Shown here: one piece after another, positions 1-8,284 of the stretch
Layout of the letters: each line of letters begins with the position of its first letter
Numbering within the stretch: the stretch's first letter is position 1
NCBI GenBank assembly: GCA_958443265.1
Contig: CAUCKA010000004.1
Coordinates: 124,001 to 188,000, forward strand
Reading direction: 5' to 3'
Source: an uncultured Collinsella sp.
Lineage (GTDB): Bacteria; Actinomycetota; Coriobacteriia; Coriobacteriales; Coriobacteriaceae
DNA length: 64,000 bases
Notes under the pieces: model-generated
The model's database searches: none
The model's input: the letters and a program-made list of their open reading frames with translations, nothing else
Told to the model about the DNA's origin: nothing
Position numbers and translations under genes: made by a program

Positions 1-2
1 TC

Positions 3-905
3 CCCGACAAGACCGCCGCCGGCAGCTTCGTCATGCGCGACCTCGTGCTGCGCTTCTACTGGGACGACGAGGAGACCCCCTCGGTCGAGTGCCCTGTCGG
101 CGACTTCTTCTGTAACGGCTTCGGTGAGCGCGCCATTGTCAACTCAATGCCCATCTGCGTGAACCCGACGGGCGGCATGAACTGCTACTTCGAGATGCCC
201 TTCAGGAAGCACGCCAAGGTCACGCTTACGAGCGAGCACCCCGGGTTCATTAAGTACATCTTCTACACGTTCAACTACGCGCTCACCGACGTGCCGGACG
301 ACGCCATGTACTTCCACGCTCGCTTTAACCGCGAGCGCAGCACCCGCAGGGGCGTCGACTACACCGTGCTCGACGGCGTGCGCGGCAAGGGCTACTACGT
401 CGGCACCTACATGGCCCTGTGCGCCCTGGAGCGCTATTGGTGGGGCGAGGGCGAGATGAAGTTCTTCCTCGACGGCGACGAGGAGTTCCCCACGGTCACC
501 TCGACGGGAGCCGAGGACTACTTCGGCGGTGCCTGGGCCTTTCTCGACAGGCCGCCCCACGCGCTGCCCGAGGCGCAGTGCTTCAACACGCTGTTCGCCG
601 GCTACCCGTACCGCTCGACGCGCGACGCCACGCGCGACCGCTTCAGCGCGGGCAAGCCGAACCCGAACCCGATGCTCGCGACCAACGACGACGCGCTGCC
701 CAGGCACGGTCTCTACAGGTGGCACCTTCCCGACCCGATCTCGTTCAAGGAGGACCTGCGCGTGACATTCCAGGACCTCGGCAACGACGACATCAAGCTC
801 TACGAGCGCGAGGACGACATCTCCACCGTCGCCTACTGGTACCAAAGCGAGCCGCACGCCGTGCTCGCCCCGTTTGCCGCAAGGCAGGACCGCGTGCCCA
901 GGTAG
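3..905 (+). CDS. DUF2961 / GH172-like glycoside hydrolase, 5' end missing
   Basis: The reading frame is open from the first bases, so the true start lies outside the window; about 300 C-terminal residues are present. The segment TGAEDYFGGAWAF, the aromatic-rich stretch VECPVGDFFCNGFG near the visible start, and the LPRHGLYRWHLPDPI stretch fit the DUF2961 family, now glycoside hydrolase family 172 (fructoside and arabinofuranoside-acting enzymes known). The acidic residues of the GAEDYF motif belong to the conserved active-site region. No signal peptide can be judged because the N-terminus is absent. A ROK sugar kinase follows 80 bp downstream on the same strand, so the two may serve one sugar-utilisation operon. 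The substrate cannot be read from the sequence. Confidence 0.85.
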   Translation, partial: PDKTAAGSFVMRDLVLRFYWDDEETPSVECPVGDFFCNGFGERAIVNSMPICVNPTGGMNCYFEMPFRKHAKVTLTSEHPGFIKYIFYTFNYALTDVPDDAMYFHARFNRERSTRRGVDYTVLDGVRGKGYYVGTYMALCALERYWWGEGEMKFFLDGDEEFPTVTSTGAEDYFGGAWAFLDRPPHALPEAQCFNTLFAGYPYRSTRDATRDRFSAGKPNPNPMLATNDDALPRHGLYRWHLPDPISFKEDLRVTFQDLGNDDIKLYEREDDISTVAYWYQSEPHAVLAPFAARQDRVPR

Positions 906-984
906 GGTCGCCTCGAAACATGCCAACGTTATGGGCGCCCGCGGTTGACCATGGCTACGGGCGCCCCTTTGCAAGGAGGATCAC

Positions 985-1869
985 ATGAGCGAAAAGCAAA
1001 TGAGGCTCGGCGCCCTCGAGGCCGGCGGGACCAAGATGGTCTGTGCCGTGGTGTCCGGCGACGGCGAGGTCCTCGACCGTATGGAGACCCCGACGCTTGC
1101 GCCCGCCGAGACCGTCCCGCAGATGATCGAGTGGTTCGCCGCCCGCGATGTGGACGCGTTGGGCATCGGCGCCTTCGGCCCGACCTGCGTCGACCCCGCC
1201 GACGAGCGCTACGGCTCCATCCTGCAGACCCCCAAGCTCGCGTGGCGAGGCTATGGTCTTCGCGCCGCGTTCGCCGACGCCCTCGGGATTCCGGTGGCCT
1301 ACGACACGGACGTGAACGTTGCCTGCCTCGGCGAAGTGGTCTTCGGCTGCTGCAAGGGGCTCGAGGACGCCGTCTACGTGACCATCGGCACCGGTGTGGG
1401 CGCGGGCGTCATGTGCGCGGGCAGGCTCCTTCACGGCATGCTGCACCCCGAGGCCGGCCACATGCTGGTAAGGACCCGTCCCACCGAGGAGGGACGCTGC
1501 GCCTGCCCGAGCCACGCGAACTGTCTCGAGGGCCTCGCCTCCGGCCCCGCCATCGCCGCGCGCTGGGGAAAGCCCGCGGCCGAGCTCGCGGACAACGATG
1601 AGGTGTGGGCGCTCGAGGGGGATTATCTGGGGCAGATGTGCGCGAACCTCGTGCTCATGTACTCGCCTCGCCGCATCGTCCTCGGCGGCGGCGTGATGCA
1701 CCAGGAGCAGCTCTACGGCATCGTCCGCAAGAAGACCCTCGAATATCTGGGTGGCTACATCCAGACCGCCGAGCTTAAGGACATGGAGAGCTACATCTGC
1801 GCCCCGGGCTGCGGCGGCGACCAAGGAATCCTCGGCGCGGCCGAGCTGGCAAGAAGGGCGCTCGCGTAA
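985..1869 (+). CDS. ROK family sugar kinase (fructokinase-like)
   Basis: 294 residues. The N-terminal ATP-binding loop LGALEAGGTKMVCAV, the GTGVGAG phosphate loop (about residues 136-142), and the ROK zinc signature HPEAGHMLV followed by CACPSHANCLEG (about 155-180) identify a ROK kinase. This form of the zinc motif and the GALEAGGTK start are typical of fructokinase/GmuE-like members that phosphorylate fructose or related hexoses in the cytoplasm with ATP. The start is set by AAGGAGG at 972-978. It follows the GH172-like gene, which suggests that it phosphorylates a monosaccharide released by that enzyme; this is inference. A strong intrinsic terminator lies 33 bp after the stop. Confidence 0.9.
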   Translation: MSEKQMRLGALEAGGTKMVCAVVSGDGEVLDRMETPTLAPAETVPQMIEWFAARDVDALGIGAFGPTCVDPADERYGSILQTPKLAWRGYGLRAAFADALGIPVAYDTDVNVACLGEVVFGCCKGLEDAVYVTIGTGVGAGVMCAGRLLHGMLHPEAGHMLVRTRPTEEGRCACPSHANCLEGLASGPAIAARWGKPAAELADNDEVWALEGDYLGQMCANLVLMYSPRRIVLGGGVMHQEQLYGIVRKKTLEYLGGYIQTAELKDMESYICAPGCGGDQGILGAAELARRALA

Positions 1870-1901
1870 CTTGCGCTCTCTCCGCCATACAACGCGTTAA
1901 G

Positions 1902-1951
1902 AAAAGACGAGCGCTTCTTGCCAATTGAGCGGCAAGAAGCGCTCGTCTTTT
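1902..1951 (+). terminator. intrinsic terminator after ROK kinase
   Basis: Perfect 21-bp inverted repeat (1902-1922 with 1931-1951) enclosing an 8-base loop and ending in TCTTTT. It is symmetric enough to work on both strands, between the ROK gene and the opposing DegV remnant. Confidence 0.9.
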
Positions 1952-1985
1952 GCATTTGTTTTTGGGGCAGGACGCCCCGCCTCCG

Positions 1986-2228
1986 CTAGAGTCCCTGGAC
2001 CGCCACACCCACGAGGTTTGGACCGGTGTGGACAAGAAACGCGGGGCTGATGTCGGAGCGGACGACCTCCACCGCGTTGGCCACGCGCTCGCACAGGGCC
2101 TGCTCCATGCGGTCGTAGAGGTCGGCGTGGGCCGAGGTGCAGCTCGCGGCAAAGCGCACCTTGGGGTGCTTCTCGACGATGGCGGCGATGAGCTTGATCT
2201 CGGTGCGATGCGGTGCTTGCACAGCCAT
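1986..2228 (-). pseudogene. DegV family protein, C-terminal fragment
   Basis: About 75 residues in this minus-strand frame match the end of a DegV fatty-acid-binding protein: a run containing HADLYDRMEQAL, then SPAFLVHTGPNLVGVAV and the stop. HTGP-x-x-x-G is the conserved DegV C-terminal motif. A whole DegV is about 280 residues, so roughly three quarters is gone. Immediately upstream on the same strand the sequence switches to the first codons of an IS200-type transposase in another frame, so the gene was cut by that element or by a deletion beside it. The ATG at 2228 lies in the junction and is not a natural start. Confidence 0.7.
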
Positions 2229-2418
2229 TTCGTGTGCGCGAGGCTGCTGGCTTTCTGGGCCACAGCAATCACCTTCCCCCTAGCATGATGACCTGAACAA
2301 TCCTCATGCTAGGGGGAAGGTTTTTGTCGCGTAGCGGAAATTGGCCTCCACCCGCTGAGCGGGTGGCTTTCTATGCCGCGCGTGCCGTGCGGCACGGACT
2401 AAAGTCCATGAATAAAAA
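2211..2418 (-). mobile_element. IS200/IS605 left-end remnant with first ~20 tnpA codons
   Basis: Read on the minus strand this stretch has the same order of parts as the intact element near 54.0-54.8 kb. There is a small hairpin with TTTA loop (GGACTTTAGTCC), a CCACCCGC..GCGGGTGG hairpin, a long stem-loop, then a start region coding AQKASSLAHTKWLCK, matching AQKAYGLSHTKWTCK of the intact TnpA. Homology stops after about 20 codons, where the DegV fragment begins. The stem-loop here (2271-2288 with 2304-2321) is a perfect 18-bp inverted repeat around the loop sequence GATTGTTCAGGT, which is also found in the intact copy. The transposase is lost, so the fragment cannot move by itself. Confidence 0.75.
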
Positions 2419-2465
2419 CGAGGAAGGCCACGTCCGGCCTCCCTCGCAAAGAGTCTCTGATTGCT

Positions 2466-2640
2466 CCCACTCATTGGGGACAGACTTACATGAGTGATTG
2501 CACTTATTGGGGACAGACTTAAATGAGTGCTCTTGAAATGCCGGCGCCTGGGGACGTTCTTTTTCTGTCTGCAGTTTGGGACGTTCCTTTTCTGTCGGCA
2601 GTTTGGGACGGTCCTTAGAGCTGCAGCGCGCCATGAGCGA
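2466..2640. repeat. REP-like short repeats (GGGGACAGACTTA and GGGACGTTCCTTTT families)
   Basis: Two copies of a GGGGACAGACTTA-A/C-ATGAGTG unit are followed by three tandem copies of a T/GGGGACGTTC(C/T)TTTTCTGTC unit about 26 bp apart. Related single copies lie at about 54867, 56868, 56890 and 57872 in this window, always between genes. The stretch ends next to a short open frame (to the TAA at about 2676) coding RAMSDEAKRIILSFEF, which looks like a leftover protein C-terminus, not assigned. Function unknown; intergenic placement and copy spread suggest a REP-type element. Confidence 0.5.
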
Positions 2641-2707
2641 CGAGGCGAAGCGGATCATCCTGTCTTTCGAGTTCTAAGCAGAATTCCCCGTCTCTGAGTA
2701 ATGATTA

Positions 2708-2828
2708 GTGCGCATTTGTGCGTATTTGTGTGCGTAGGATTGCGTGGCTATGCGTGTATAAGCGCCGTCTGCGGCTGTATTTTGACCATTTAGCGGTTAT
2801 ATACGCAAAAGTACGCACATACGCGCTA
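2708..2828 (+). promoter_or_regulatory. operator-like region of TGCGTA / TACGCA repeats before the oxidoreductase operon
   Basis: The left part carries several TGCGTA-like steps (GTGCGCATTTGTGCGTATTT, then TGTGCGTA), and the right part carries three TACGC steps in inverted orientation (ATACGCAAAAGTACGCACAT, then ACGCGC). The two arms (about 2710-2736 and 2800-2826) form an imperfect 25-bp inverted repeat around a 60-bp centre. The operon ends with a DeoR-type repressor gene, so autoregulation through these sites is likely but inferred. Confidence 0.45.
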
Positions 2829-2887
2829 ATTTGTGCGAATATAGAGACGGCAGAAATGTTAGACGCCCCATGACCCAGGAGGCACAT

Positions 2888-3967
2888 ATGGCAGATTCCA
2901 AGCAGGCTCCACTCGACGCCGCGGCAGCCGCCAAAGCAGCATTCGCTTCGGTCCAGGACAAGCCGTTCCCTAACGACATCTTTACGGCTCCCGAGCTCCG
3001 CTGGGCCGTGATCGGGTGCGGCGTTATCGCCAACCAGATGGCCCAGTCCCTCGCTCTTGCCGGCCGCAAGCTCGCGGGCGTCGCCAACCGCACGCTGTCC
3101 AAGGCTCAGACTTTTGCCGAGCAGTATGGCATCGAGAAGGTCTATGACACGGTCGAAGACCTCTACGCCGATCCGGACATCGACGCTGTCTATATCACCA
3201 CGCCGCACAACACGCATATCACCTATCTGCGTGCCGCGCTGGCCGCCGGCAAGCACGTGCTCTGCGAGAAGGCCATTACCCTCAACTCTGCCGAGCTCGA
3301 CGAGGCCCGCGCCATCGCCGACGAGCACAACGTGGTCCTTATGGATGCCACCACGGTGCTCCACATGCCGCTGTATCAGGAGCTGCGCCGTCGCATGGAT
3401 GCGGGCGACTTTGGCCACATGAACCTCGCCCAGCTCAACTTTGGCAGCTATAAGGAGTACGGTGACCTGACCAACCGCTTCTACAACCGCAGCCTTGCCG
3501 GCGGCGCCATGCTCGACATCGGCGTCTATGCCCTTTCGGTCATGCGCCTCTTTATGGCAAGCCAGCCCGCTGAGGTCGTGTCTCTGGGCAACACCTGTGA
3601 GACTGGCGTTGACGTCGCGGGCGGCATTGTCTGCCGAAACGCCGAGCAGCAGCTGGGCGTCGTGAGCCTTACGCTCCACTCGAAGCAGCCCAAGCGCTCG
3701 GTCATCAGCTTTGACAAGTGCTATATCGAGGTCAACGAGTATCCGCGTGCCGACCATGCGATCATCGTGTGGACTGCAGACGGTCACCGCGAGGAGGTCC
3801 ACGCCGGCACCGAGGCCTACGCGCTGTGCTACGAGATGGCTGACCTCGAGAAGGCCGTCGCCGGCGATGATTCCAAGCGTGAGCTTCTGGATTATGCTTC
3901 TGATGTTATGGAGCTGATGACCAAGCTCCGTGCCGATTGGGGAGTCGTCTACCCCGAGGAGGAGTAA
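2888..3967 (+). CDS. Gfo/Idh/MocA family oxidoreductase
   Basis: 359 residues from the ATG at 2888, chosen because AGGAGG sits at 2877-2882; an upstream in-frame ATG at 2831 lacks a ribosome site. The Rossmann fold starts at AVIGCGVIANQMAQSLA (about residues 39-55). Next come VYDTVEDLYADPDIDAVYI and the conserved dinucleotide/catalytic region HVLCEKAITLN, where E-K is the family's catalytic lysine motif, then the C-terminal substrate domain. Members oxidise or reduce sugar or inositol derivatives with NAD(P). The DeoR regulator begins 3 bp after the stop, so the two form an operon probably devoted to a carbohydrate, with the substrate unknown. Confidence 0.88.
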   Translation: MADSKQAPLDAAAAAKAAFASVQDKPFPNDIFTAPELRWAVIGCGVIANQMAQSLALAGRKLAGVANRTLSKAQTFAEQYGIEKVYDTVEDLYADPDIDAVYITTPHNTHITYLRAALAAGKHVLCEKAITLNSAELDEARAIADEHNVVLMDATTVLHMPLYQELRRRMDAGDFGHMNLAQLNFGSYKEYGDLTNRFYNRSLAGGAMLDIGVYALSVMRLFMASQPAEVVSLGNTCETGVDVAGGIVCRNAEQQLGVVSLTLHSKQPKRSVISFDKCYIEVNEYPRADHAIIVWTADGHREEVHAGTEAYALCYEMADLEKAVAGDDSKRELLDYASDVMELMTKLRADWGVVYPEEE

Positions 3968-3970
3968 GCG

Positions 3971-4717
3971 ATGCTCGCGGAAGATAGGCTCAATGCGATC
4001 GTCTCGATGGTGCAGCAGGCTGGTTCAGTAACGGTGCCAGAGCTTGCCGATGCCCTGGGTGTGACGGCTTCTACCATTCGACGCGACCTGCAGACGCTTG
4101 ACCGAGCGCACCGCATCGCCAAGGTGCACGGTGGCGCGACAAGCCTTGAGCGCGCGCACGTGACGCGCGACTTAACGATCAGTGAGCGCAGTGATCTCCA
4201 TAACGATGACAAGGAGCGCATCTGCGCCCGTGCGGCGGCGCTTGTGGAGCCCGATAGTTTCGTGTATATCGATTCGGGTTCCACGACCCTCAAGCTCATC
4301 GAGCATCTTCCGCATCTCGAAGGGGTTACCTATGTGACTGATTCCGTGCTCCATGCTCAGCATCTCGCTTTGCGCGGCATGCGTACCGTGGTGCTGGGCG
4401 GCGAGCTCAAACCCGAGACCGAGGCGCTCGTTGGCCCCGATGCCTTGGCAACTCTAGAACGCTACAACTTCAACTGCGGCTTTTGGGGCTCCAACGGCAT
4501 TGCCGCCGAGCAGGGTTTTACGACTCCCGATATCGAGGAAGCGCAGGTCAAGCGTATCTCGATGCGCCATACGGCCAAACGCTTCGTAATCTCGGACGCC
4601 AGCAAATTTGGCATGGTGGCGCCCGTCAAGTCCGCGGACTTCCGCGACGCAACAATTATTACCGCGGGCGAGGTGCCCGCAAAGTACCGGGCAATGGACA
4701 ACGTCATCACGGTCTAG
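3971..4717 (+). CDS. DeoR/GlpR family transcriptional regulator
   Basis: 248 residues. The N-terminal DeoR winged helix is clear: RLNAIVSMVQQAGSVTVPEL, then the recognition helix region VTASTIRRDLQTLD and the VHGGA signature (about residues 45-56). The C-terminal two-thirds is the sugar-phosphate isomerase-like effector domain (YIDSGSTTLKLI, VVLGGELKPETEALVGP, FVISDASKFG). Proteins of this family usually repress a sugar-catabolic operon until a phosphorylated sugar binds. It starts 3 bp after the oxidoreductase stop and is likely autoregulatory through the repeats at 2708-2828. Confidence 0.93.
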   Translation: MLAEDRLNAIVSMVQQAGSVTVPELADALGVTASTIRRDLQTLDRAHRIAKVHGGATSLERAHVTRDLTISERSDLHNDDKERICARAAALVEPDSFVYIDSGSTTLKLIEHLPHLEGVTYVTDSVLHAQHLALRGMRTVVLGGELKPETEALVGPDALATLERYNFNCGFWGSNGIAAEQGFTTPDIEEAQVKRISMRHTAKRFVISDASKFGMVAPVKSADFRDATIITAGEVPAKYRAMDNVITV

Positions 4718-4757
4718 CGACGGGGCAAGGCCAAAATCATTTAGTTCTCTCAATAGA

Positions 4758-4797
4758 AAAGCGGCAACGTCCATTACGGGCGTTGCCGCTTTCGTTG
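4758..4797 (+). terminator. intrinsic terminator after deoR-type gene
   Basis: 12-bp perfect stem AAAGCGGCAACG / CGTTGCCGCTTT (4758-4769 with 4781-4792), with T-rich sequence following. Confidence 0.85.
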
Positions 4798-4804
4798 TCT
4801 GCCG

Positions 4805-5026
4805 GTTTGTCTAAATCTGTAACAACCAGACCGTTAAAAGCAGGCTAGATGTTACAGATTGAGATTGCTTGGGGCGACGCTGGTGGTTTGTCTAAATCTA
4901 TAACATCTGAGGCTGATTATGCCGAGCTACTGTTACAGATTGAGATTTTCCCTTAAGGGGGATTTGAATGTCTCGATCTGTAACAGATAGACCGGAAAAT
5001 GGGTTCTAACTGTTACAGATCGAGAC
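4805..5026. repeat. three tandem covarying hairpins (about 81-bp period)
   Basis: Three inverted repeats share the arm core ATCTGTAACA / TGTTACAGAT. Unit 1 has arms at 4809-4824 and 4850-4866, unit 2 at 4891-4905 and 4931-4945, unit 3 at 4970-4986 and 5010-5026. Unit 3 is a perfect 17-bp palindromic pair in which both arms changed together relative to unit 1 (AATC/GATT to GATC/GATC), so pairing has been kept while sequence drifted. Loops are 25-26 bases and not conserved. No open frame of note lies here. Either an operator array or a small structured repeat family. Confidence 0.7.
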
Positions 5027-5116
5027 GTTTTGGGACCGCGGCTGAGTCATCGTGGCGGCTTGACGTTTGACCAGATAAAACCTATCAAAATAAACCTGTC
5101 CCTTTTTTTGCAGGAT

Positions 5117-5776
5117 TTAGGGCTCCCAGGGGCACGGGGCTTCGATGTGGATGTGCTCGCCAGTTACGGGGTGTGTAAAGGACACGCTGTGGGCATGGAG
5201 CATCAGGCCGCAGGGACGTGGCGTTCCGTACAGGTCGTCGCCTACCAGGGGATGACGCTCGCTCGCCAGATGCACGCGGATCTGGTGCTTGCGGCCGGTG
5301 AGCAGCTCGACATCGATATACGAGCGCGTGGGCAGGCCACGACGGCTCTTAAGACGCTTGAGCACCTTCACGCGCGTCTGCGACGGCTTGCCGCTGGCGC
5401 CGACGCGCATCTTGCGGCTGTCGTGGCGGTTGCGGGCGATGGGCTTGTCGATGAGCTTTTCGTTCCAGTCGATCTTGCCCTCGGCGAGCGCCAGGTAGTG
5501 CTTTTCGAAAGCGTGGTCGATGACCATCTGATCAAAGGCGGGCTGCGTCTGCTTGTCGAGCGAGAACAACACCACGCCGGTGGTGTTGCGGTCCAAGCGG
5601 TTGAGCGGCTGCATGTCAGTCGCGGCAAAGCCGTCGCCCATGGCCAGCAGCAGGTCGCTGGCGTAGTCGGTGAGCGTGCGCTCGCCGGTGCCGTCACCGT
5701 GGACGATCATGCCGGCGGGCTTGTCGATGGCCATGAGCCAGGCGTCGCAGTAGAGGACTTGAGGTTCTTCGTTCAC
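5117..5776 (-). CDS. RluA-type RNA pseudouridine synthase
   Basis: 219 residues. The catalytic motif PLNRLDRNTTGVVLFS (about residues 58-73) contains the essential Asp. The substrate-binding stretch YIDVELLTGRKHQIRVHLA and the end segment GLMLHAHSVSFTHPVTG are standard for the RluA superfamily, which converts uridine to pseudouridine in rRNA or tRNA. There is no N-terminal S4 domain, so it is the short RluA/TruC-like form; the target base is not predictable. The gene begins 15 bp after the U32 peptidase-like gene on the same strand, which suggests a two-gene RNA-modification operon. Confidence 0.9.
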   Translation of the reverse strand: MNEEPQVLYCDAWLMAIDKPAGMIVHGDGTGERTLTDYASDLLLAMGDGFAATDMQPLNRLDRNTTGVVLFSLDKQTQPAFDQMVIDHAFEKHYLALAEGKIDWNEKLIDKPIARNRHDSRKMRVGASGKPSQTRVKVLKRLKSRRGLPTRSYIDVELLTGRKHQIRVHLASERHPLVGDDLYGTPRPCGLMLHAHSVSFTHPVTGEHIHIEAPCPWEP

Positions 5777-5791
5777 GTGTAAGCCTTTCGG

Positions 5792-8284
5792 TTAGCTGAT
5801 TCCCACAAACATGCAGCCCGAGGTCGCCCCGCGTAGGCGGGCGGCGGGCTTGCGGCCGGCCTGCGCTGCTTCGACGGCGCGACGGACGCGGGCGACGGCA
5901 CGGCCCACCTCATTCGTCTCGAGCAGCGTTCCGTCCACCATGAGACGACGCACGCCGGCATCGAGCAGCTGAGGAACTTGCGGCGTGAGGTCGATGGGGT
6001 AGGCATCGTACAGGCGAGAGCGGCCGTGGATGTCGGTGCGGACGGGCATGACCTTTCCGTCGATATTCTTGAGCGAGAGCTTGCGGGCACGCAGACGGCA
6101 GTTGGCACAATCGTGGATGCAGCCGTTGGCAACCTGCAGAATGCAATGCTCGATTGTCATGACGCGCGGCCGGCCAAAGACGGTGATGCCCAGAGCCGCG
6201 GGCGCGTCGGCGCCGAGTGAGACGATCTCGTCGAGCGTGATCTCGGGCGAGAGCCAAAACGCACCGGCTCCGCGCTTGGCAAGTGCCTCCATGCAAGGCG
6301 TGTTGTGCACGGGCAGGCAAGAGCGAATCTCGGCCGTGGCGCCAACCTGGGCGGCCAGGGCAAGCTCGGAGATATTGCCAATAGCGACCGTGGCGCCGGC
6401 AACAACCCACGGGTCGATGCGGACGTGGTCAACGGCGCGGCAGACCTCGTCGAGTACGGGCACGATACCCTGCTCAAATGCATCGGCAGGGGAGAGCTCG
6501 GCCGCATCGAGTGCGTCGGTGGTCATGTAGATGCGCGTGGCGCCCTCGGCACGAGCGGCCTCGGCGGCGTCGAGCGACGTGACGGTGGCGCAGATCTGCG
6601 GCTCATCGCGGTAGTGCTCGGGCATGGGGCGCGTACATTTGTCGAGCACCGGCAACTCGAGCGTTTTCGCGCGCTCCTCGTAGGGTGCCAGAATGGCCTC
6701 TTCCAGCGCCTTGCAAGCGGCGGCGCGTACCTTATGCACGGCGGAGAAGCCCATGCCGCAGCCGGCGTCGAGCGAAACGTCAAAGCTCGCTGCCTCAAAG
6801 GGCGAGGAGCCCATGCGGCCCACATGCTCAACCAGATCTGCCGCCTCGACGGCGCGGGTCTTGGCGGCCTCGACGGTGAAGCCCGTGGCGGTGGCGGTGA
6901 GCGCGGGGTTGTCACAGCAGGTGAGTGTGACAGTAAACGGCGCTCCCAGGCGCGCCACGACGGATACATCAATAGCTCGGCGGCGCAGCACGTCGCGCTT
7001 GAGCGCGGCACCGGCGGCATCGATGGCGCGCTGGCTGCGGATGACGCGTACGCGGCAGCCCTCGGGCATGCTTCGGGGCACGCGGCACTCGATGATGTCA
7101 CCGGCGGCGGCATCATCGGCAGCGATAGTGGTTAGGAACTGATCGAACTCATCATCGTGGCGAAGCTCCAACAGATCGCCCTTGCCCACGGGCTCAAACA
7201 ACTCAATGCGGGCGATGGCGGCGCGGCGACGACGGTCGTCGGGTTTGAGCCCGCGTACGTCGCGGTTGGCCAGACGGCTGCCCAGCACCGTGCCCACAAT
7301 CTGGCCGCGGTTGTTGGAGCGCTCGTAACTCATCATCTCGTCGCCCGAGGTGCCGTCCTGATAGGCGTGCGTAAAGTCGCGGTTAAAGCAGCGCTTGAGT
7401 TGACGCTGGCGGGCGGCGTCCTCGTCCTTGGCAACGGCGACCCCGGCCAGCATGTCATCAATCTGATGACGATACACATCAACGATGGAGTACACGTAAT
7501 CGGGCGCCTTCATGCGACCCTCGAGCTTGAGCGATGCGGCGCCGGCGTCATACAGACGGCGAACGAGCTGCGAAGTGTTGGTGTCACGCGGGCATAGCGC
7601 ACGCTCGCGGCCGGCGGGGGAGAGCGAGCGGCCGTTCTCGTCAATCAGCTCGTAAGGCAGGCGACAGGGCTGAGCGCACATGCCGCGGTTGGCCGAGCGG
7701 CCCGCCATGGCAAAGCTCGACAGCAGGCACAGGCCCGAGTAGCAAAAGCAGATGGCGCCATGGCTAAAGACCTCAAGGTCCACATCCGGCGCGGCATCGT
7801 GAATGGTGGCAATTTCGTCGATGGAAAGCTCGCGCGAGAGAGTCACGCGGTCGGCGCCCTGCTCGCGGCACCAAAGGGCTCCGCGGTCGTCGTGGATGTT
7901 TGCTTGGGTTGAGATGTGCGTCTCGATGCCGGGCATCGTGCGCTTGACCTCAAAGAACAGGCCCCAGTCCTGGATGATAAAGGCGTCGGCGCCCAACGTG
8001 GAGCAGCGGTGGATGAGTTGCAACGCATCGCCCATCTCGGACTGCTTGATGACGATGTTGACCGTGACGTAGACGCGCGACCCGGCTAGATGCGCGGCGC
8101 GGCAGGCTTGCTCAAAGGCCTCGTCGGTAAAGTTGGTGGCCTTGCGGCGGGCGTTGAAGCTGCCCATGCCGCAGTAGATGGCGTCTGCCCCGGCGGCGAG
8201 TGCGGCGGCAAAGGGCTCGGGCCCTCCGGCGGGCGCCAAAAGCTCGGGTCTGCGGTTGGTGGTTCGACTGGCGGTTGCGGTCAT
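5792..8284 (-). CDS. U32 family peptidase / RlhA-like protein with DUF3656
   Basis: 830 residues. The N-terminal U32 domain is recognisable from ELLAPAGGPEPFAAALAAGA, the DAIYCGMGSFNARRKA stretch, the U32 signature EVFSHGAICFCYSGLCLLS, and the following cysteines MCAQPCRLPYEL (about residues 150-215). A long central region fits DUF3656, and the C-terminus has a second cysteine cluster (CILQVANGCIHDCANCRLR). E. coli RlhA, with this architecture, is needed for hydroxylation of C2501 in 23S rRNA, so an rRNA-modifying role is favoured over proteolysis. The pairing with the pseudouridine synthase 15 bp downstream supports that. A second, shorter U32 gene lies at 50652-52610. Confidence 0.87.
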   Translation of the reverse strand: MTATASRTTNRRPELLAPAGGPEPFAAALAAGADAIYCGMGSFNARRKATNFTDEAFEQACRAAHLAGSRVYVTVNIVIKQSEMGDALQLIHRCSTLGADAFIIQDWGLFFEVKRTMPGIETHISTQANIHDDRGALWCREQGADRVTLSRELSIDEIATIHDAAPDVDLEVFSHGAICFCYSGLCLLSSFAMAGRSANRGMCAQPCRLPYELIDENGRSLSPAGRERALCPRDTNTSQLVRRLYDAGAASLKLEGRMKAPDYVYSIVDVYRHQIDDMLAGVAVAKDEDAARQRQLKRCFNRDFTHAYQDGTSGDEMMSYERSNNRGQIVGTVLGSRLANRDVRGLKPDDRRRRAAIARIELFEPVGKGDLLELRHDDEFDQFLTTIAADDAAAGDIIECRVPRSMPEGCRVRVIRSQRAIDAAGAALKRDVLRRRAIDVSVVARLGAPFTVTLTCCDNPALTATATGFTVEAAKTRAVEAADLVEHVGRMGSSPFEAASFDVSLDAGCGMGFSAVHKVRAAACKALEEAILAPYEERAKTLELPVLDKCTRPMPEHYRDEPQICATVTSLDAAEAARAEGATRIYMTTDALDAAELSPADAFEQGIVPVLDEVCRAVDHVRIDPWVVAGATVAIGNISELALAAQVGATAEIRSCLPVHNTPCMEALAKRGAGAFWLSPEITLDEIVSLGADAPAALGITVFGRPRVMTIEHCILQVANGCIHDCANCRLRARKLSLKNIDGKVMPVRTDIHGRSRLYDAYPIDLTPQVPQLLDAGVRRLMVDGTLLETNEVGRAVARVRRAVEAAQAGRKPAARLRGATSGCMFVGIS

